Assembly: GCA_041665785.1 (NCBI GenBank)
Contig: JBAYIE010000003.1
Span: forward strand, 62,001-126,000
Source of the DNA: JBAYIE01 sp041665785
Lineage (GTDB): Bacteria > Bacteroidota > Bacteroidia > UKL13-3
Direction of reading: 5' to 3'
DNA: 64,000 bases
The translations under genes and the position numbers were made by a program. Shown piece after piece: positions 18,207 through 27,246 of the stretch (position 1 is the stretch's first letter; each line of letters opens with the position of its first letter). Under the pieces are notes generated by a model. It worked only from the letters and a program-made list of their open reading frames with translations. It did no database searches and was not told where the DNA came from.

Positions 18207-19730
18207 ATGCGCTATCAAAAAAATCCTGTATTCCGGCACATTCAATTAACCCTAAGGACCGGTTTCCTGATGCTTGGTCTTTTCCTATTTAACATTGGTT
18301 ATGCACAGATTCAGGCTGATACACTCAGGCTTATTTATAACAGTCTGCAGCGAAGTGATTTTAAATCAGCAGACGTCTTGCTGAGGAAATATGAGCAAGC
18401 ACATCCCAATAATACAATTGCCTTGCAATTGCATGCAGAAGTTTATACTTATATGGGGGCATATAAAAAGGCCGATGCATTGTACAGTGAATTGATCATA
18501 AAAGAACCCGATAACCATAATCTGATATGCAGCTATGCTGATTTTCTGGCGATTAAAGGACAATACGCCAGATCGATGCGGATGTTGGGAGAGGTTTTGC
18601 AAAAGGCGCCGCAAAATGAGCGTGCCATTTTTTTGAGAGCAAAAATTAATTACTGGAAAGGAGAAAACAGGTTGGCCATGCGACAGTTAATGTCATCTCC
18701 AACTTCAGATCAAAAATTAAGAAAGGATGTGGCTTTGGCAAAATCACCGGTTCTGAATTACCGGATCCTGTTTGCCGACGATAATCAGCCGGTTCAAAGC
18801 CTGCAACATTTGTTTAGCCTGCAGCAAACGGTTTCTTCAAAATGGAATCCACAGTTACAGTTCAGTTTCAATCAATACGATGGGTTTCAAAAAATGCAAA
18901 CCGGGGTAGCCAACACGTTTAAATTTCCGGATCTGAAACTGGATATAAAATTATCTGCAGGAATTTACAATACCTTTTTAAACGGTTCCGGTTTAATGGA
19001 TCCTGTATGGGCTCTGGATGTTGGGAAATCCATGTTCCGGTATTGGAAATGGGAGGCTTATATGCGCGAGATTCCCTATTTGTACAATATGCACAGTTTA
19101 AGAGAGCATATCCTTCAACGTGAAAGTGGAGTGGCTTTAAATTTCAATCATCCAAAAGGAGTTTTGGCCAAAGCATCGTATCAGGTAAACTCCTTTACCG
19201 ACGATAACGCAATAAATTGTTTTTATGCCTGGGCTTTACTTCCATTAATTCATCAACCCCGTTTCAAGTTTAGTGTTGGATACGGATACAATTACAGCGA
19301 CACGCGTGAAGTACGTTTCCGTTCGCCGGATTCAACTTCTACCCTGATCAGCAACTTTAATCCCGATCAGGAAATAACCGGACGTTATTACCCCTATTTT
19401 ACACCAATCCAACAAACGATTCATTCATTGTTGGCCGGTGCAGAATTAAAGATCAGTTCCAAATTATTGATCAGGCTAAATGCCAGCTACGGTATTGCCG
19501 CGAATTCGCAATTGCCGTATGTATATCTCGACAATATTAACGGTCTGGTAGATCAGCATACCGGACTTGCTTCTCATACTTTTACCCCTTACGATTTCAT
19601 CGTTTCAACCGACTATAAACTAGGATCCTATCACACCCTTGGCTTAACATATGAATACGTGAAAAACAATTTTTATACCAACCAACAAGTCTCAGCTTCA
19701 TTAAAGATGCAACTGACACATGAAAAATAA
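18207..19730 (+). CDS. TPR and outer-membrane beta-barrel protein (YaiO-like), candidate polysaccharide exporter
   Basis: Start chosen at ATG 18207 (507 aa), which puts a signal peptide directly at the N terminus (GFLMLGLFLFNIGYAQ); an in-frame ATG at 18162 would add 15 residues. Residues about 35-165 form tetratricopeptide-like helices (SADVLLRKYEQAHPNN, KADALYSELIIKEPDN, SMRMLGEVLQKAPQNE). From about 180 to the end are alternating aromatic beta strands typical of an outer-membrane barrel. The TPR-plus-barrel layout is the one used by BcsC, PgaA and PelB-type exporters. It overlaps the GT2 gene by 11 bp, which supports a joint role. The precise family assignment is tentative. Confidence 0.75.
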   Translation: MRYQKNPVFRHIQLTLRTGFLMLGLFLFNIGYAQIQADTLRLIYNSLQRSDFKSADVLLRKYEQAHPNNTIALQLHAEVYTYMGAYKKADALYSELIIKEPDNHNLICSYADFLAIKGQYARSMRMLGEVLQKAPQNERAIFLRAKINYWKGENRLAMRQLMSSPTSDQKLRKDVALAKSPVLNYRILFADDNQPVQSLQHLFSLQQTVSSKWNPQLQFSFNQYDGFQKMQTGVANTFKFPDLKLDIKLSAGIYNTFLNGSGLMDPVWALDVGKSMFRYWKWEAYMREIPYLYNMHSLREHILQRESGVALNFNHPKGVLAKASYQVNSFTDDNAINCFYAWALLPLIHQPRFKFSVGYGYNYSDTREVRFRSPDSTSTLISNFNPDQEITGRYYPYFTPIQQTIHSLLAGAELKISSKLLIRLNASYGIAANSQLPYVYLDNINGLVDQHTGLASHTFTPYDFIVSTDYKLGSYHTLGLTYEYVKNNFYTNQQVSASLKMQLTHEK

Positions 19731-21339
19731 ATCCGCGGAGACTATGTGGCAATATTCTGAAGCGGCTGATATTCGATCCAATAGTAGGTTTGTTCTGCTT
19801 GCGTTGATATTTGCAGGATTTATCATGACTATTCGTCTGGGCAACTGGTGGTTCAAAGAAGATCATATTGGATCATGGCCTTTGTTTATCTTATTATCCG
19901 TCATTCTGTGGTGGGCCATTTTACGTATGTTGATTTTATGGATATCCTACCTTAAAATAGATAAACCCGCACGTATACTGGCTCCGGAAGGACTCAAGGT
20001 AGCTATTTATACAACCAGTTCACCGGGTGAACCTTTGTCTATGTTTGAAAAAACGCTGGAAGCTTGCGCGCAAATAAGGTATCCACATACAACATACCTC
20101 CTGGATGATACGCAGGATGATCGTTTCAGGGAAGTGGCAGAGAAACATGGTGCTGTATGGATGAAATTGGTAGGAATACCGGGGGCAAAAGCAGGTAAAA
20201 TTAATGCTGCGTTGGATATGACCAGCGAAGAATTTATTCTTGTTTTGGATCCGGATCATATTCCTTTTCCGAATTTTCTGGATGAAGTATTGGGATATTT
20301 TAACGATACCAAAGTTGGATTTGTTCAAGTGTCTCAATCTTATTACAACCAATACCGTTCATTTACTGCACGCGGAGCAGCCGAACAAACGTATACCTTT
20401 TATGGACCTACGCAAATGGCTATGTTCGGGCACCAAAGTGCAGTTGCTATCGGAGCCAATTGCACCTTCCGGCGAAAAGCCTTGCAAAGTATCGGAGGAC
20501 ATGGAATCGGGTTGTCGGAAGATTTGGTTACATCCATCCGAATGCATGCTGAAGGATGGAAATCGGTGTATACGCCAATTGTTGTGAGCCGGGGTTTGGT
20601 GCCTGAAGATTTTGGGTCCTATTGCAGGCAACAACTCAAATGGGCAAGAGGAGTTTATGAAGTACTTTTTGCCGAATTACCCCGCTTGTTCCGAAAGCTT
20701 TCATTCTGGCAAAAACTTACCTATTTTATGATTGGTACTTATTATGTCTCCGGATTATCGGCCTTGCTTTTTATGATCATCCCGTTTTTTTATTTCTGGT
20801 TCCATATAATTCCGGTAGAAATGTATTTTGTACATTTTTTACAATATTGGTTACCGGTTGCCTTGATAGGAGTAGCCATCTATATGTATGTACAGCAATG
20901 GCTATGCGATCCTGAATCAGAGAGAGGTTTGCACTGGCGGGGATCTATCTTAAAATTTGCTGCCTGGCCTGTGTTTATCATGGGTTTACTCTTTGCTCTG
21001 GTAGACCGGAAAATTCCTTATATACCTACCGCTAAAAGAGCCAAAAAAGGAATCAGTGCATTTGCACGGCCGATGATAATTCATGTAGTAACTTTTGCGT
21101 TAACTTTGACTTTATTTCTGGGCAATCGATTGTATCTGACGCCGGAAGCAGATCTTGCCTTGTCCAGTGAAGAAACGTGGGGTATGATATTCTTTGCCTG
21201 GGTGGCTTTTTGCATGTCGGTGGGAGGATTGTATGCTGCATACGAATCAAGGAATTTGTCGGTCGAAGATCCCTGGATGCATAAGGATGCAGGATTACTG
21301 AATAAAATACAAGTAACATGGAAAAAAAGAAAAAGGTAG
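19720..21339 (+). CDS. Membrane processive glycosyltransferase, GT2 cellulose-synthase-like
   Basis: 539-aa inner-membrane synthase. Two N-terminal helices (about 24-40 and 53-76) lead into a cytosolic GT-A domain. Conserved residues are Asp129-Asp130, the DxD of LDPDH (177-179), the catalytic base region SEDLVTS (Asp268), and QQLKWARG (304-311), which is the QxxRW product-binding motif with Lys in place of Arg. At least four C-terminal helices follow (330-515). There is no PilZ domain, so no direct c-di-GMP site is seen. It overlaps the genes on both sides (11 and 22 bp), indicating translational coupling. The sugar polymerised is unknown; the GH26 neighbour hints at a mannose-containing or mixed beta-glycan. 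Confidence 0.9.
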   Translation: MKNKSAETMWQYSEAADIRSNSRFVLLALIFAGFIMTIRLGNWWFKEDHIGSWPLFILLSVILWWAILRMLILWISYLKIDKPARILAPEGLKVAIYTTSSPGEPLSMFEKTLEACAQIRYPHTTYLLDDTQDDRFREVAEKHGAVWMKLVGIPGAKAGKINAALDMTSEEFILVLDPDHIPFPNFLDEVLGYFNDTKVGFVQVSQSYYNQYRSFTARGAAEQTYTFYGPTQMAMFGHQSAVAIGANCTFRRKALQSIGGHGIGLSEDLVTSIRMHAEGWKSVYTPIVVSRGLVPEDFGSYCRQQLKWARGVYEVLFAELPRLFRKLSFWQKLTYFMIGTYYVSGLSALLFMIIPFFYFWFHIIPVEMYFVHFLQYWLPVALIGVAIYMYVQQWLCDPESERGLHWRGSILKFAAWPVFIMGLLFALVDRKIPYIPTAKRAKKGISAFARPMIIHVVTFALTLTLFLGNRLYLTPEADLALSSEETWGMIFFAWVAFCMSVGGLYAAYESRNLSVEDPWMHKDAGLLNKIQVTWKKRKR

Positions 21340-22466
21340 TCTTTCGTGTATTCGCAACCCTCATTGCATTATCCGCAGGTGCGCTTCTGGTATGGGTTTT
21401 AACTTTTGCCGGAGATAAATCTGCAGGTCCATTGGAAGATGTGATGCAACAGGTAAGTGAGAATGTGACTGCCCTTGAAAACAATATTGTGCAGGAAGCA
21501 AGGGAAGAAACCCGGCAACATGCTTTGGAATGGTTTGATCCGCTTCGTAAAAATCCATCAAGGATGAGTAAGTCAAAACGCATCCTGTGGGGAGCATTCG
21601 ACAACAATACAGAGAGTGGTTATGAACCCATTATTAAACTGGAAGAAGCGCTCAGTACAAAATTTCCAATTATACAGATTTATGTGGCGTGGGGAAGCAA
21701 ATCATCGCAACAATTCCCATTCAATAAAGCCAAAGCCATTTACGATTTGGGTTCCATACCTTTTATTACATGGGAACCCTGGCTGAATGATTTTAAAGCA
21801 TCCGATTATCCGAATATTGCACCAGATCCACAAGCAAGGGCCGTGGGTTGTTTAATGTCGATTGCCCGTGGAGATTATGACGAATACCTTGATGATTGGA
21901 TAAAGCAGGTAAAGCGATTCGGTGCGCCATTATTTGTCCGATTTGGACATGAAATGAATGATCCATACCGATATCCCTGGGGGCCTCAAAATAACAAGAG
22001 TCAGGATTTTATCGATGCCTGGAAACATGTGGTGAACAAATGCCGCCAGGGCGGTGCCGGTAATATCATTTGGGTATGGTCGCCACACCCTGCATACAGC
22101 AATTACGACTGGTATTATCCGGGCGATGAATATGTTGATTGGGTAGGTGTTCCGGCGCTCAATTATGGAACAGCGGCATCATGGAGCAAATGGTGGACCT
22201 TCAATGAAATCTTCGGGAATTATTATCCGGTATTATCTGCTTTCAAAAAGCCGATCATGATTACTGAATTTGCAAGTCTTCAGGTTGGAGGTGATCGGGT
22301 AGAGTGGTATAAAGAAGCTGTGAACTCGTTTAAAAATTATCCGCGTTTAAAAGCGGTGCTGTTTTTTCATGTAGGCGATGATAATACCACCACTTACAAA
22401 GCATTGAACTGGCAAATAATCCAAGATGATGAAGTACTGCGCGTAATGCGTAGGGCTATTCGCTAA
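21318..22466 (+). CDS. Membrane-anchored glycoside hydrolase family 26
   Basis: 382-aa protein with an N-terminal transmembrane anchor (about residues 9-31) and a periplasmic catalytic domain from about residue 85. The GH26 acid/base is Glu212 in VRFGHEMNDP, and the nucleophile is Glu317 in IMITEFAS. Aromatic sugar-binding residues (WEPW, WVWSPHP, WSKWWTF) are plentiful. GH26 enzymes cut beta-mannan or beta-1,3/1,4-type glycans. In this coupled operon it may trim or release the nascent polymer, as BcsZ or PgaB-type hydrolases do in other synthase systems. It ends 4 bp from the convergent ung gene. Confidence 0.88.
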   Translation: MEKKKKVVFRVFATLIALSAGALLVWVLTFAGDKSAGPLEDVMQQVSENVTALENNIVQEAREETRQHALEWFDPLRKNPSRMSKSKRILWGAFDNNTESGYEPIIKLEEALSTKFPIIQIYVAWGSKSSQQFPFNKAKAIYDLGSIPFITWEPWLNDFKASDYPNIAPDPQARAVGCLMSIARGDYDEYLDDWIKQVKRFGAPLFVRFGHEMNDPYRYPWGPQNNKSQDFIDAWKHVVNKCRQGGAGNIIWVWSPHPAYSNYDWYYPGDEYVDWVGVPALNYGTAASWSKWWTFNEIFGNYYPVLSAFKKPIMITEFASLQVGGDRVEWYKEAVNSFKNYPRLKAVLFFHVGDDNTTTYKALNWQIIQDDEVLRVMRRAIR

Positions 22467-22470
22467 TGTA

Positions 22471-23145
22471 TCACAATTGCCAGTGGATGGGAGGCATTTG
22501 GTGTTGGGATAAATAAATATTGGTTTGTGAAAAGTGCCGGCAACCGAAAAATCCCTGATAAGCTGAGAAGGGAGAGGGGTGGGCAGCCTTTAAAACAAGG
22601 TGTTTTCGGGGATCAATATAAGACGCTTTGCTTTGCGCAAATTTGCCCCAAAGGATAAAGACCACATGATCCTTTCGATTCGATATTTCCTGTATGATTT
22701 TATCGGTAAAAATTTCCCAGCCTTTTTGTTGGTGAGATCCGGGTTCATCTTTTCGCACTGTTAGTGTTGCATTAAGCATCAATACACCCTGACGTGCCCA
22801 GGATAATAAATTCCCTGATGTTGGAATACTGCAACCGCAGTCTGTTTCCAGCTCTTTAAAGATATTTTGTAATGAAGGCGGGAAACGTATGCCTTCGTTT
22901 ACGCTAAAACATAAACCATGTGCTTGTCCGATACCGTGATAAGGATCCTGACCCAAAATGACAACCCTGATCTGATCAAATGGAGTGTTGTCCAGTGCGG
23001 CAAAAATCTGCGAACCGGGAGGAAAAACGGTATGTCCTGATTCTTTTTCTTTGAGCAGAAAGACTTTCAGGTCCAAAAAATAAGGCTTGTCAAACTCCTG
23101 TTCCAAAACATTCTTCCAACCTTGCTCTAATTTTACTTGCGTCAT
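22471..23145 (-). CDS. ung: Uracil-DNA glycosylase, family 1
   Basis: Base-excision repair enzyme removing uracil from DNA, 224 aa, the usual length. The water-activating motif is GQDPYHG at residues 65-71 (Asp67). GLCFSV supplies the uracil-stacking Phe, and the leucine-intercalation loop is AAHPSPFSAYQGFFG near residue 190. It is convergent with the GH26 gene and shares a short divergent promoter region with the T9SS cargo gene. Nothing is unusual. Confidence 0.97.
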   Translation of the reverse strand: MTQVKLEQGWKNVLEQEFDKPYFLDLKVFLLKEKESGHTVFPPGSQIFAALDNTPFDQIRVVILGQDPYHGIGQAHGLCFSVNEGIRFPPSLQNIFKELETDCGCSIPTSGNLLSWARQGVLMLNATLTVRKDEPGSHQQKGWEIFTDKIIQEISNRKDHVVFILWGKFAQSKASYIDPRKHLVLKAAHPSPFSAYQGFFGCRHFSQTNIYLSQHQMPPIHWQL

Positions 23146-23167
23146 TCCGTCTTAAATAATCTTTGTG

Positions 23168-23175
23168 TACTTTTG
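23168..23175 (+). promoter_or_regulatory. -7 element for the C25-fold T9SS protein gene
   Basis: TACTTTTG matches TAnnTTTG and lies 16 bp ahead of the ATG. The nearest TTG upstream is about 28 bp away, longer than the usual spacing, so this is moderate evidence. Confidence 0.35.
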
Positions 23176-23191
23176 ATTCAAAGACGAAATT

Positions 23192-25186
23192 ATGAAATCA
23201 AGATTTACTTTACTCTTTTTGTTCATCTGCTCCTTTTCTTTTGCTCAAACTTCAAAAGATTATGCGGTTCTGTTAAAAGCTTCTGTTTCGGAATCACCGG
23301 CAGCAATTCTCCTGAATTGGAATCTGGATTCGACCTGCACCTCTCAGGTATTGTATCGAAAATCAAAAAGCGCGGTAAGCTGGGGTATACCTTTAACTAC
23401 GCTGGGCAATAAGGTTACCGAATATCAGGATAATAATGTAACGACCGGAAGTACCTATGAATATTATGTGCGACGTGTATACGCCTCAAAAGTAGGCCAT
23501 GGTTATATCTGGGCAGGAATCGGTGTACCCGAAGTTCCCAGAAAAGGCAAGATGCTTTTGCTCGTAGATAATCATTATGTGGCTCCACTCGCTTTAGAAA
23601 TAGAACAACTTATTCAGGATCTGATCGCCGATGGCTGGAATGTGCAGCGAATCAATATTGATCGCAACGCCTCTGTATCTTCTGTTAAATCACAAATCGT
23701 TGCCAGTTATCAGGCAGATAAATCTTTGAAGAGCATTTACCTCCTGGGTCATATTCCTGTTCCATATTCAGGTGCGTTTACCACCAGCGGAGGAGGGTAT
23801 TATCCACCCGACGGGCATCCGGATCATGGAGGAGCGTGGCCGGCAGATTTGTATTATGGTGCGCTCAATGAAGCTATCTGGACCGATAATCAGGTGAATG
23901 ATGTAACCCCTTCGCGCACGCAAAACGATAATATTCCCGGCGATGGAAAATTTGATCAGGTGTATATCTATGCCGATACTGTTGCTTTTCAGATTGGCCG
24001 GGTTGATCTGGTAAACATGCCGCAATTTGCGAAAAGCGATACCACATTGATGAAGCAATATCTGGATAAAGCACATGCCTTTAAAACGGGCAATACTCCT
24101 GTGATCCGGCGCGGACTGATTGACGATAATTTTGGCGCCATGAGCGGAGAAGCATTTGCTTCATCCGGATGGAGATCATTCTCAACTATGTTTGGCGATT
24201 CGGTTTTTAGCCGCGATTACATGACCAACACCAAATTGGGAAACTATCTGTTCAGCTATGGTTGTGGAGCCGGAAGTTATACCAGTTGCAGCGGAGTTGG
24301 TACTACCACAAATTTTAACAACGACAGTATCAACACCTGTTTTACTGCCTTGTTTGGAAGTTATTTTGGCGATTGGGATGTAACTAACAGTTTGTTGCGT
24401 GCACCTTTGTGCAATAAATCAACACTAACCAATGCCTGGAGCGGACGTCCACATTGGATGTTTCACCATATGGCACTGGGTGAAAATATCGGGTACAGTG
24501 CTCGTTTAACACAAAACAATTATTCCGATTTTAACCAGGGTGGAAATAGCGGATATTTTTATAATACCGCCCCCACTTTTATTCATATTGCTTTGATGGG
24601 TGACCCAAGTTTACGTTTACATCCTTTAAAGCCTGTTCCTTCTGTTACAGCAACGATGGATTCGGATAGCATAAAAGTAAATATTTCATGGACAGCTCAA
24701 CCAGATGCACAATTTTATGTTGTGTTGAGAAGCGGAGCATATAACAGTCAATACAAAATTATATCGACCCGATTAGATGCATCTACCTTATCCTTCACTG
24801 ATAATTCTCCCAATACCGGCATGAATCATTATATGGTAAGAGCCGTGAAAAAAGAATTTACCCCCAGCGGTAGTTATTATAACATGTCGTTGGGTGTTAA
24901 TGATTCAGCCTTTTCGAAGAACCTGACAGCAGTCAGCGAAACAATGCCGGAAATGCTGGAGGCCGAAGTTTACCCCAATCCAAATAATGGTTCTTTCTTT
25001 GTAATGCTGAACGGACAGGTAACGAATGCCGAAATAAGGTGTTACGATATTGCCGGAAAAGTATTGTATGCTGCACACACCTCACAGGAAATTACTGAAG
25101 TTAATTTGATGCAATCGCCCGGATTATATTTTGTACAGGTAATTTCGGGAGAGCGTTCAGTAGTGCGAAAAGTAATTGTGGAATGA
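23192..25186 (+). CDS. Secreted gingipain-fold (C25-like) protein with T9SS type A sorting domain, catalytic residues replaced
   Basis: 664 aa. A signal peptide (1-19, FSFAQ) is followed by an FN3-like domain (about 25-100), then a region of C25/gingipain character. Its features are KGKMLLLVDNHY, SIYLLGHIPVPYSG, QIGRVDLVNMPQFAK (residues 267-281) and IALMGDPSLRLHPL (467-479), all in the family's order. Where active members have GHG, this one reads YGCGAG (356-361). Where they have a Cys before an SFGRFD-like motif, it has Ser390 in GSYFGDWD. A second FN3-like domain (about 483-580) and a C-terminal sorting domain starting at YPNPNNGSF follow. It is exported through the Sec and T9SS routes and probably is not a cysteine peptidase. 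Confidence 0.8.
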   Translation: MKSRFTLLFLFICSFSFAQTSKDYAVLLKASVSESPAAILLNWNLDSTCTSQVLYRKSKSAVSWGIPLTTLGNKVTEYQDNNVTTGSTYEYYVRRVYASKVGHGYIWAGIGVPEVPRKGKMLLLVDNHYVAPLALEIEQLIQDLIADGWNVQRINIDRNASVSSVKSQIVASYQADKSLKSIYLLGHIPVPYSGAFTTSGGGYYPPDGHPDHGGAWPADLYYGALNEAIWTDNQVNDVTPSRTQNDNIPGDGKFDQVYIYADTVAFQIGRVDLVNMPQFAKSDTTLMKQYLDKAHAFKTGNTPVIRRGLIDDNFGAMSGEAFASSGWRSFSTMFGDSVFSRDYMTNTKLGNYLFSYGCGAGSYTSCSGVGTTTNFNNDSINTCFTALFGSYFGDWDVTNSLLRAPLCNKSTLTNAWSGRPHWMFHHMALGENIGYSARLTQNNYSDFNQGGNSGYFYNTAPTFIHIALMGDPSLRLHPLKPVPSVTATMDSDSIKVNISWTAQPDAQFYVVLRSGAYNSQYKIISTRLDASTLSFTDNSPNTGMNHYMVRAVKKEFTPSGSYYNMSLGVNDSAFSKNLTAVSETMPEMLEAEVYPNPNNGSFFVMLNGQVTNAEIRCYDIAGKVLYAAHTSQEITEVNLMQSPGLYFVQVISGERSVVRKVIVE

Positions 25187-25192
25187 TCCTGT

Positions 25193-25747
25193 ATGAGTGG
25201 TTTTAAATGCCAGACCTTGAACACTTCAACCAGTTATAAATCACAGGTGAATCAATTGTTACTGCTATGGACTATCACGGGTTGTTTTACTTTTTTTGTA
25301 TCTCCCTGTTCAGCACAAAAGCAAAAAGCAATATACCTGAATACCATTGATTCAATGGATCACGGATACAACGAATTGGCAAATCCGGAGAACAGGAAAT
25401 ATTTTCCGACATCGGATTACAATACCGATAACCCAAAATTCAAGAATATTGTACGACCGGCTAAATCGATCATTGAAACACAGCTCGACACATCTTTGCT
25501 TTTTGGAACATGGACCAGCGATCCGAAAGGAGAACATGCCGATTTCGAATTAACCGAATCTTATTTCTTTGTGGTCGATTATGATGGCAATGGAGATATG
25601 CCCTATGCTTTGCAGGGCAACAAACTGCGGATCTATTACAATGACTTTATTCAGGATGGAGAGATTATTTCTGTTTCAAAAGAATTTTTAAAAGTGAAGT
25701 GGGCAGGTTTTGAGCATATCAATACTTTTACCAGATGGAATCGCTGA
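25193..25747 (+). CDS. Secreted hypothetical protein, small beta-rich domain
   Basis: 184 aa starting 6 bp after the T9SS cargo gene, so probably co-transcribed with it. An N-terminal hydrophobic segment (residues about 22-41, ending CSAQ) is a signal peptide with a long n-region. The mature protein has a charged linker and then a compact C-terminal part (LLFGTWTSDPKGEHADFELTES, YFFVVDYDGNGDMPYALQGN) reminiscent of lipocalin-like small barrels. I do not recognise a family, and the lipocalin comparison is a guess from pattern only. Confidence 0.65.
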   Translation: MSGFKCQTLNTSTSYKSQVNQLLLLWTITGCFTFFVSPCSAQKQKAIYLNTIDSMDHGYNELANPENRKYFPTSDYNTDNPKFKNIVRPAKSIIETQLDTSLLFGTWTSDPKGEHADFELTESYFFVVDYDGNGDMPYALQGNKLRIYYNDFIQDGEIISVSKEFLKVKWAGFEHINTFTRWNR

Positions 25748-25787
25748 GTCTGCACAAATTAATTTTTTGCGTGACAGCAATTAACTT

Positions 25788-26813
25788 TCAAAAAATTCCG
25801 ACTCTGCTTTTCGCAAAGCGTACAAACAAGATCAATACCGGAACTTCAATCAGAGGTCCGATAACCGTTGCAAAAGCTGCATTGGAATCGATGCCGAACA
25901 AAGCAATGGCAACAGCAATTCCAAGTTCGAAATTGTTGCTGGAAGCGGTAAATGCGATGGTAGTTGTTTCTTTATAATTGCCGCCGATTTTTCGGATCAG
26001 ATAGAATGTACTGAAAAACATAATGACAAAAAATATTGTTAATGGAAAAGCAATTCTCAAAACTTCCAGAGGCAACTGAACAATCAATTCACCTTTCATG
26101 CTAAACATCAGAATGATGGTAAACAATAAGGCAATAAGCGTAACAGGACTAATGGCCGGAATAAATTTGCGGTTAAACCAATCGACACCTTTTGCACGTA
26201 TAAGCAGGTAACGCGAAAGCATACCACCAAAGAATGGAATTCCAAGGTATATTAAAACGCTCTGCGCAATCTGTGCAATGCTGATTTGTACCTCGAATCC
26301 CGGGATGCCAATCCATTGTGGAACCCAGGTAATATAGAACCAGGCATACGTACTGTAAAATAAGATCTGCATAATGCTGTTGAATGCTACCATTCCTGCA
26401 CAAAGTTCATTGTCGCCTTTGGCCAGATCGTTCCATACCAATACCATGGCAATGCAGGGTGCAATACCAATTAGCATCATACCCGACATATATTCAGGGT
26501 ATGCTTTTAAGAATATCAATGACAAGAGAAACATCAGTGCAGGGCCAATGATCCAGCTTTGAAACAATCCGGCCATGAGGATGCGCGGATGTTTCAATAT
26601 TTTTCCGATTTCTTCGTATTTTACTTTTGCCAGCGGAGGGTACATCATCAATATCAACCCAATGGCCAGAGGAATATTTGTAGTACCATTCTGAAAGGAT
26701 TGCAGAAAATTATTGGTAGAAGGGATGAAATAACCCAACGCTACGCCCAACAACATGGCCATAAAAATCCATAAGGTTAAATAACGATCCAGAAATGCAA
26801 GTCTTTTATTCAT
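25788..26813 (-). CDS. acr3: Arsenite efflux permease, ACR3 family
   Basis: Ten-helix inner-membrane arsenite exporter, 341 aa from ATG 26813 (MNKRLAFLDRYLTLWIF). A longer frame to 26984 exists but would overlap arsC by 170 bp and adds 57 non-homologous-looking residues. Family marks include LMMYPPLAKVKYEE, the conserved Cys in MLIGIAPCIAMVLVWNDLAKGD, and FTASSNNFELGIAVAI near the C terminus. It starts 1 bp after the arsC stop and is the last gene of the ars operon. Confidence 0.95.
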   Translation of the reverse strand: MNKRLAFLDRYLTLWIFMAMLLGVALGYFIPSTNNFLQSFQNGTTNIPLAIGLILMMYPPLAKVKYEEIGKILKHPRILMAGLFQSWIIGPALMFLLSLIFLKAYPEYMSGMMLIGIAPCIAMVLVWNDLAKGDNELCAGMVAFNSIMQILFYSTYAWFYITWVPQWIGIPGFEVQISIAQIAQSVLIYLGIPFFGGMLSRYLLIRAKGVDWFNRKFIPAISPVTLIALLFTIILMFSMKGELIVQLPLEVLRIAFPLTIFFVIMFFSTFYLIRKIGGNYKETTTIAFTASSNNFELGIAVAIALFGIDSNAAFATVIGPLIEVPVLILFVRFAKSRVGIF

Positions 26814-26814
26814 C

Positions 26815-27234
26815 TTATAGGTGTGTTTCAATAAACGTTTTACAATAGGATTTGATTTCGTCGCGCACTTTTCCAAATGCTTCCATGATTTCGGCTTCAG
26901 TACCGGTTGCTTTTGCAGGATCGGTAAAGTTATGATGGAATTTTTTTGCCGAACCCGGAAATGTGGGACAGTTTTCGCTGGCATTGTCGCAAACCGTAAT
27001 CACAAAATCAAAGGGGATTTGTAAATACTCCGACACGTGGTTGGATGTATGCGATGAAATATCAATTCCATCGGCTTTCATAGTTAAGATTGCACGGGGA
27101 TTTACGCCATGGGTTTCAATTCCGGCACTGTATACATTTGCTTTTTCGCCAGCAAAATGCCGCAGGTAACCTTCAGCTAATTGACTACGACAACTATTTC
27201 CGGTGCATAAGACCAGGATATTTTTTTTAATCAT
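26815..27234 (-). CDS. arsC: Arsenate reductase, low-molecular-weight phosphatase (thioredoxin-coupled) type
   Basis: Cytosolic reductase converting arsenate to arsenite for export, 139 aa. The P-loop CTGNSCRSQ (Cys10, Arg16) is the CX5R motif of LMW-PTP-fold ArsC. The redox cysteines follow in TVCDNASENCPTFPG (about 81-89), and DPAKATG is the conserved Asp loop. It lies between the DUF6428 gene (12 bp gap) and acr3 (1 bp gap). Glutaredoxin-type ArsC is excluded by fold. Confidence 0.95.
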   Translation of the reverse strand: MIKKNILVLCTGNSCRSQLAEGYLRHFAGEKANVYSAGIETHGVNPRAILTMKADGIDISSHTSNHVSEYLQIPFDFVITVCDNASENCPTFPGSAKKFHHNFTDPAKATGTEAEIMEAFGKVRDEIKSYCKTFIETHL

Positions 27235-27246
27235 AAAAAGGCATTA

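Noticed and set aside
26814..26984. Extended N terminus of acr3
   Set aside because: Overlaps arsC by 170 bp and does not look like a membrane-protein lead; the start at 26813 fits the family.
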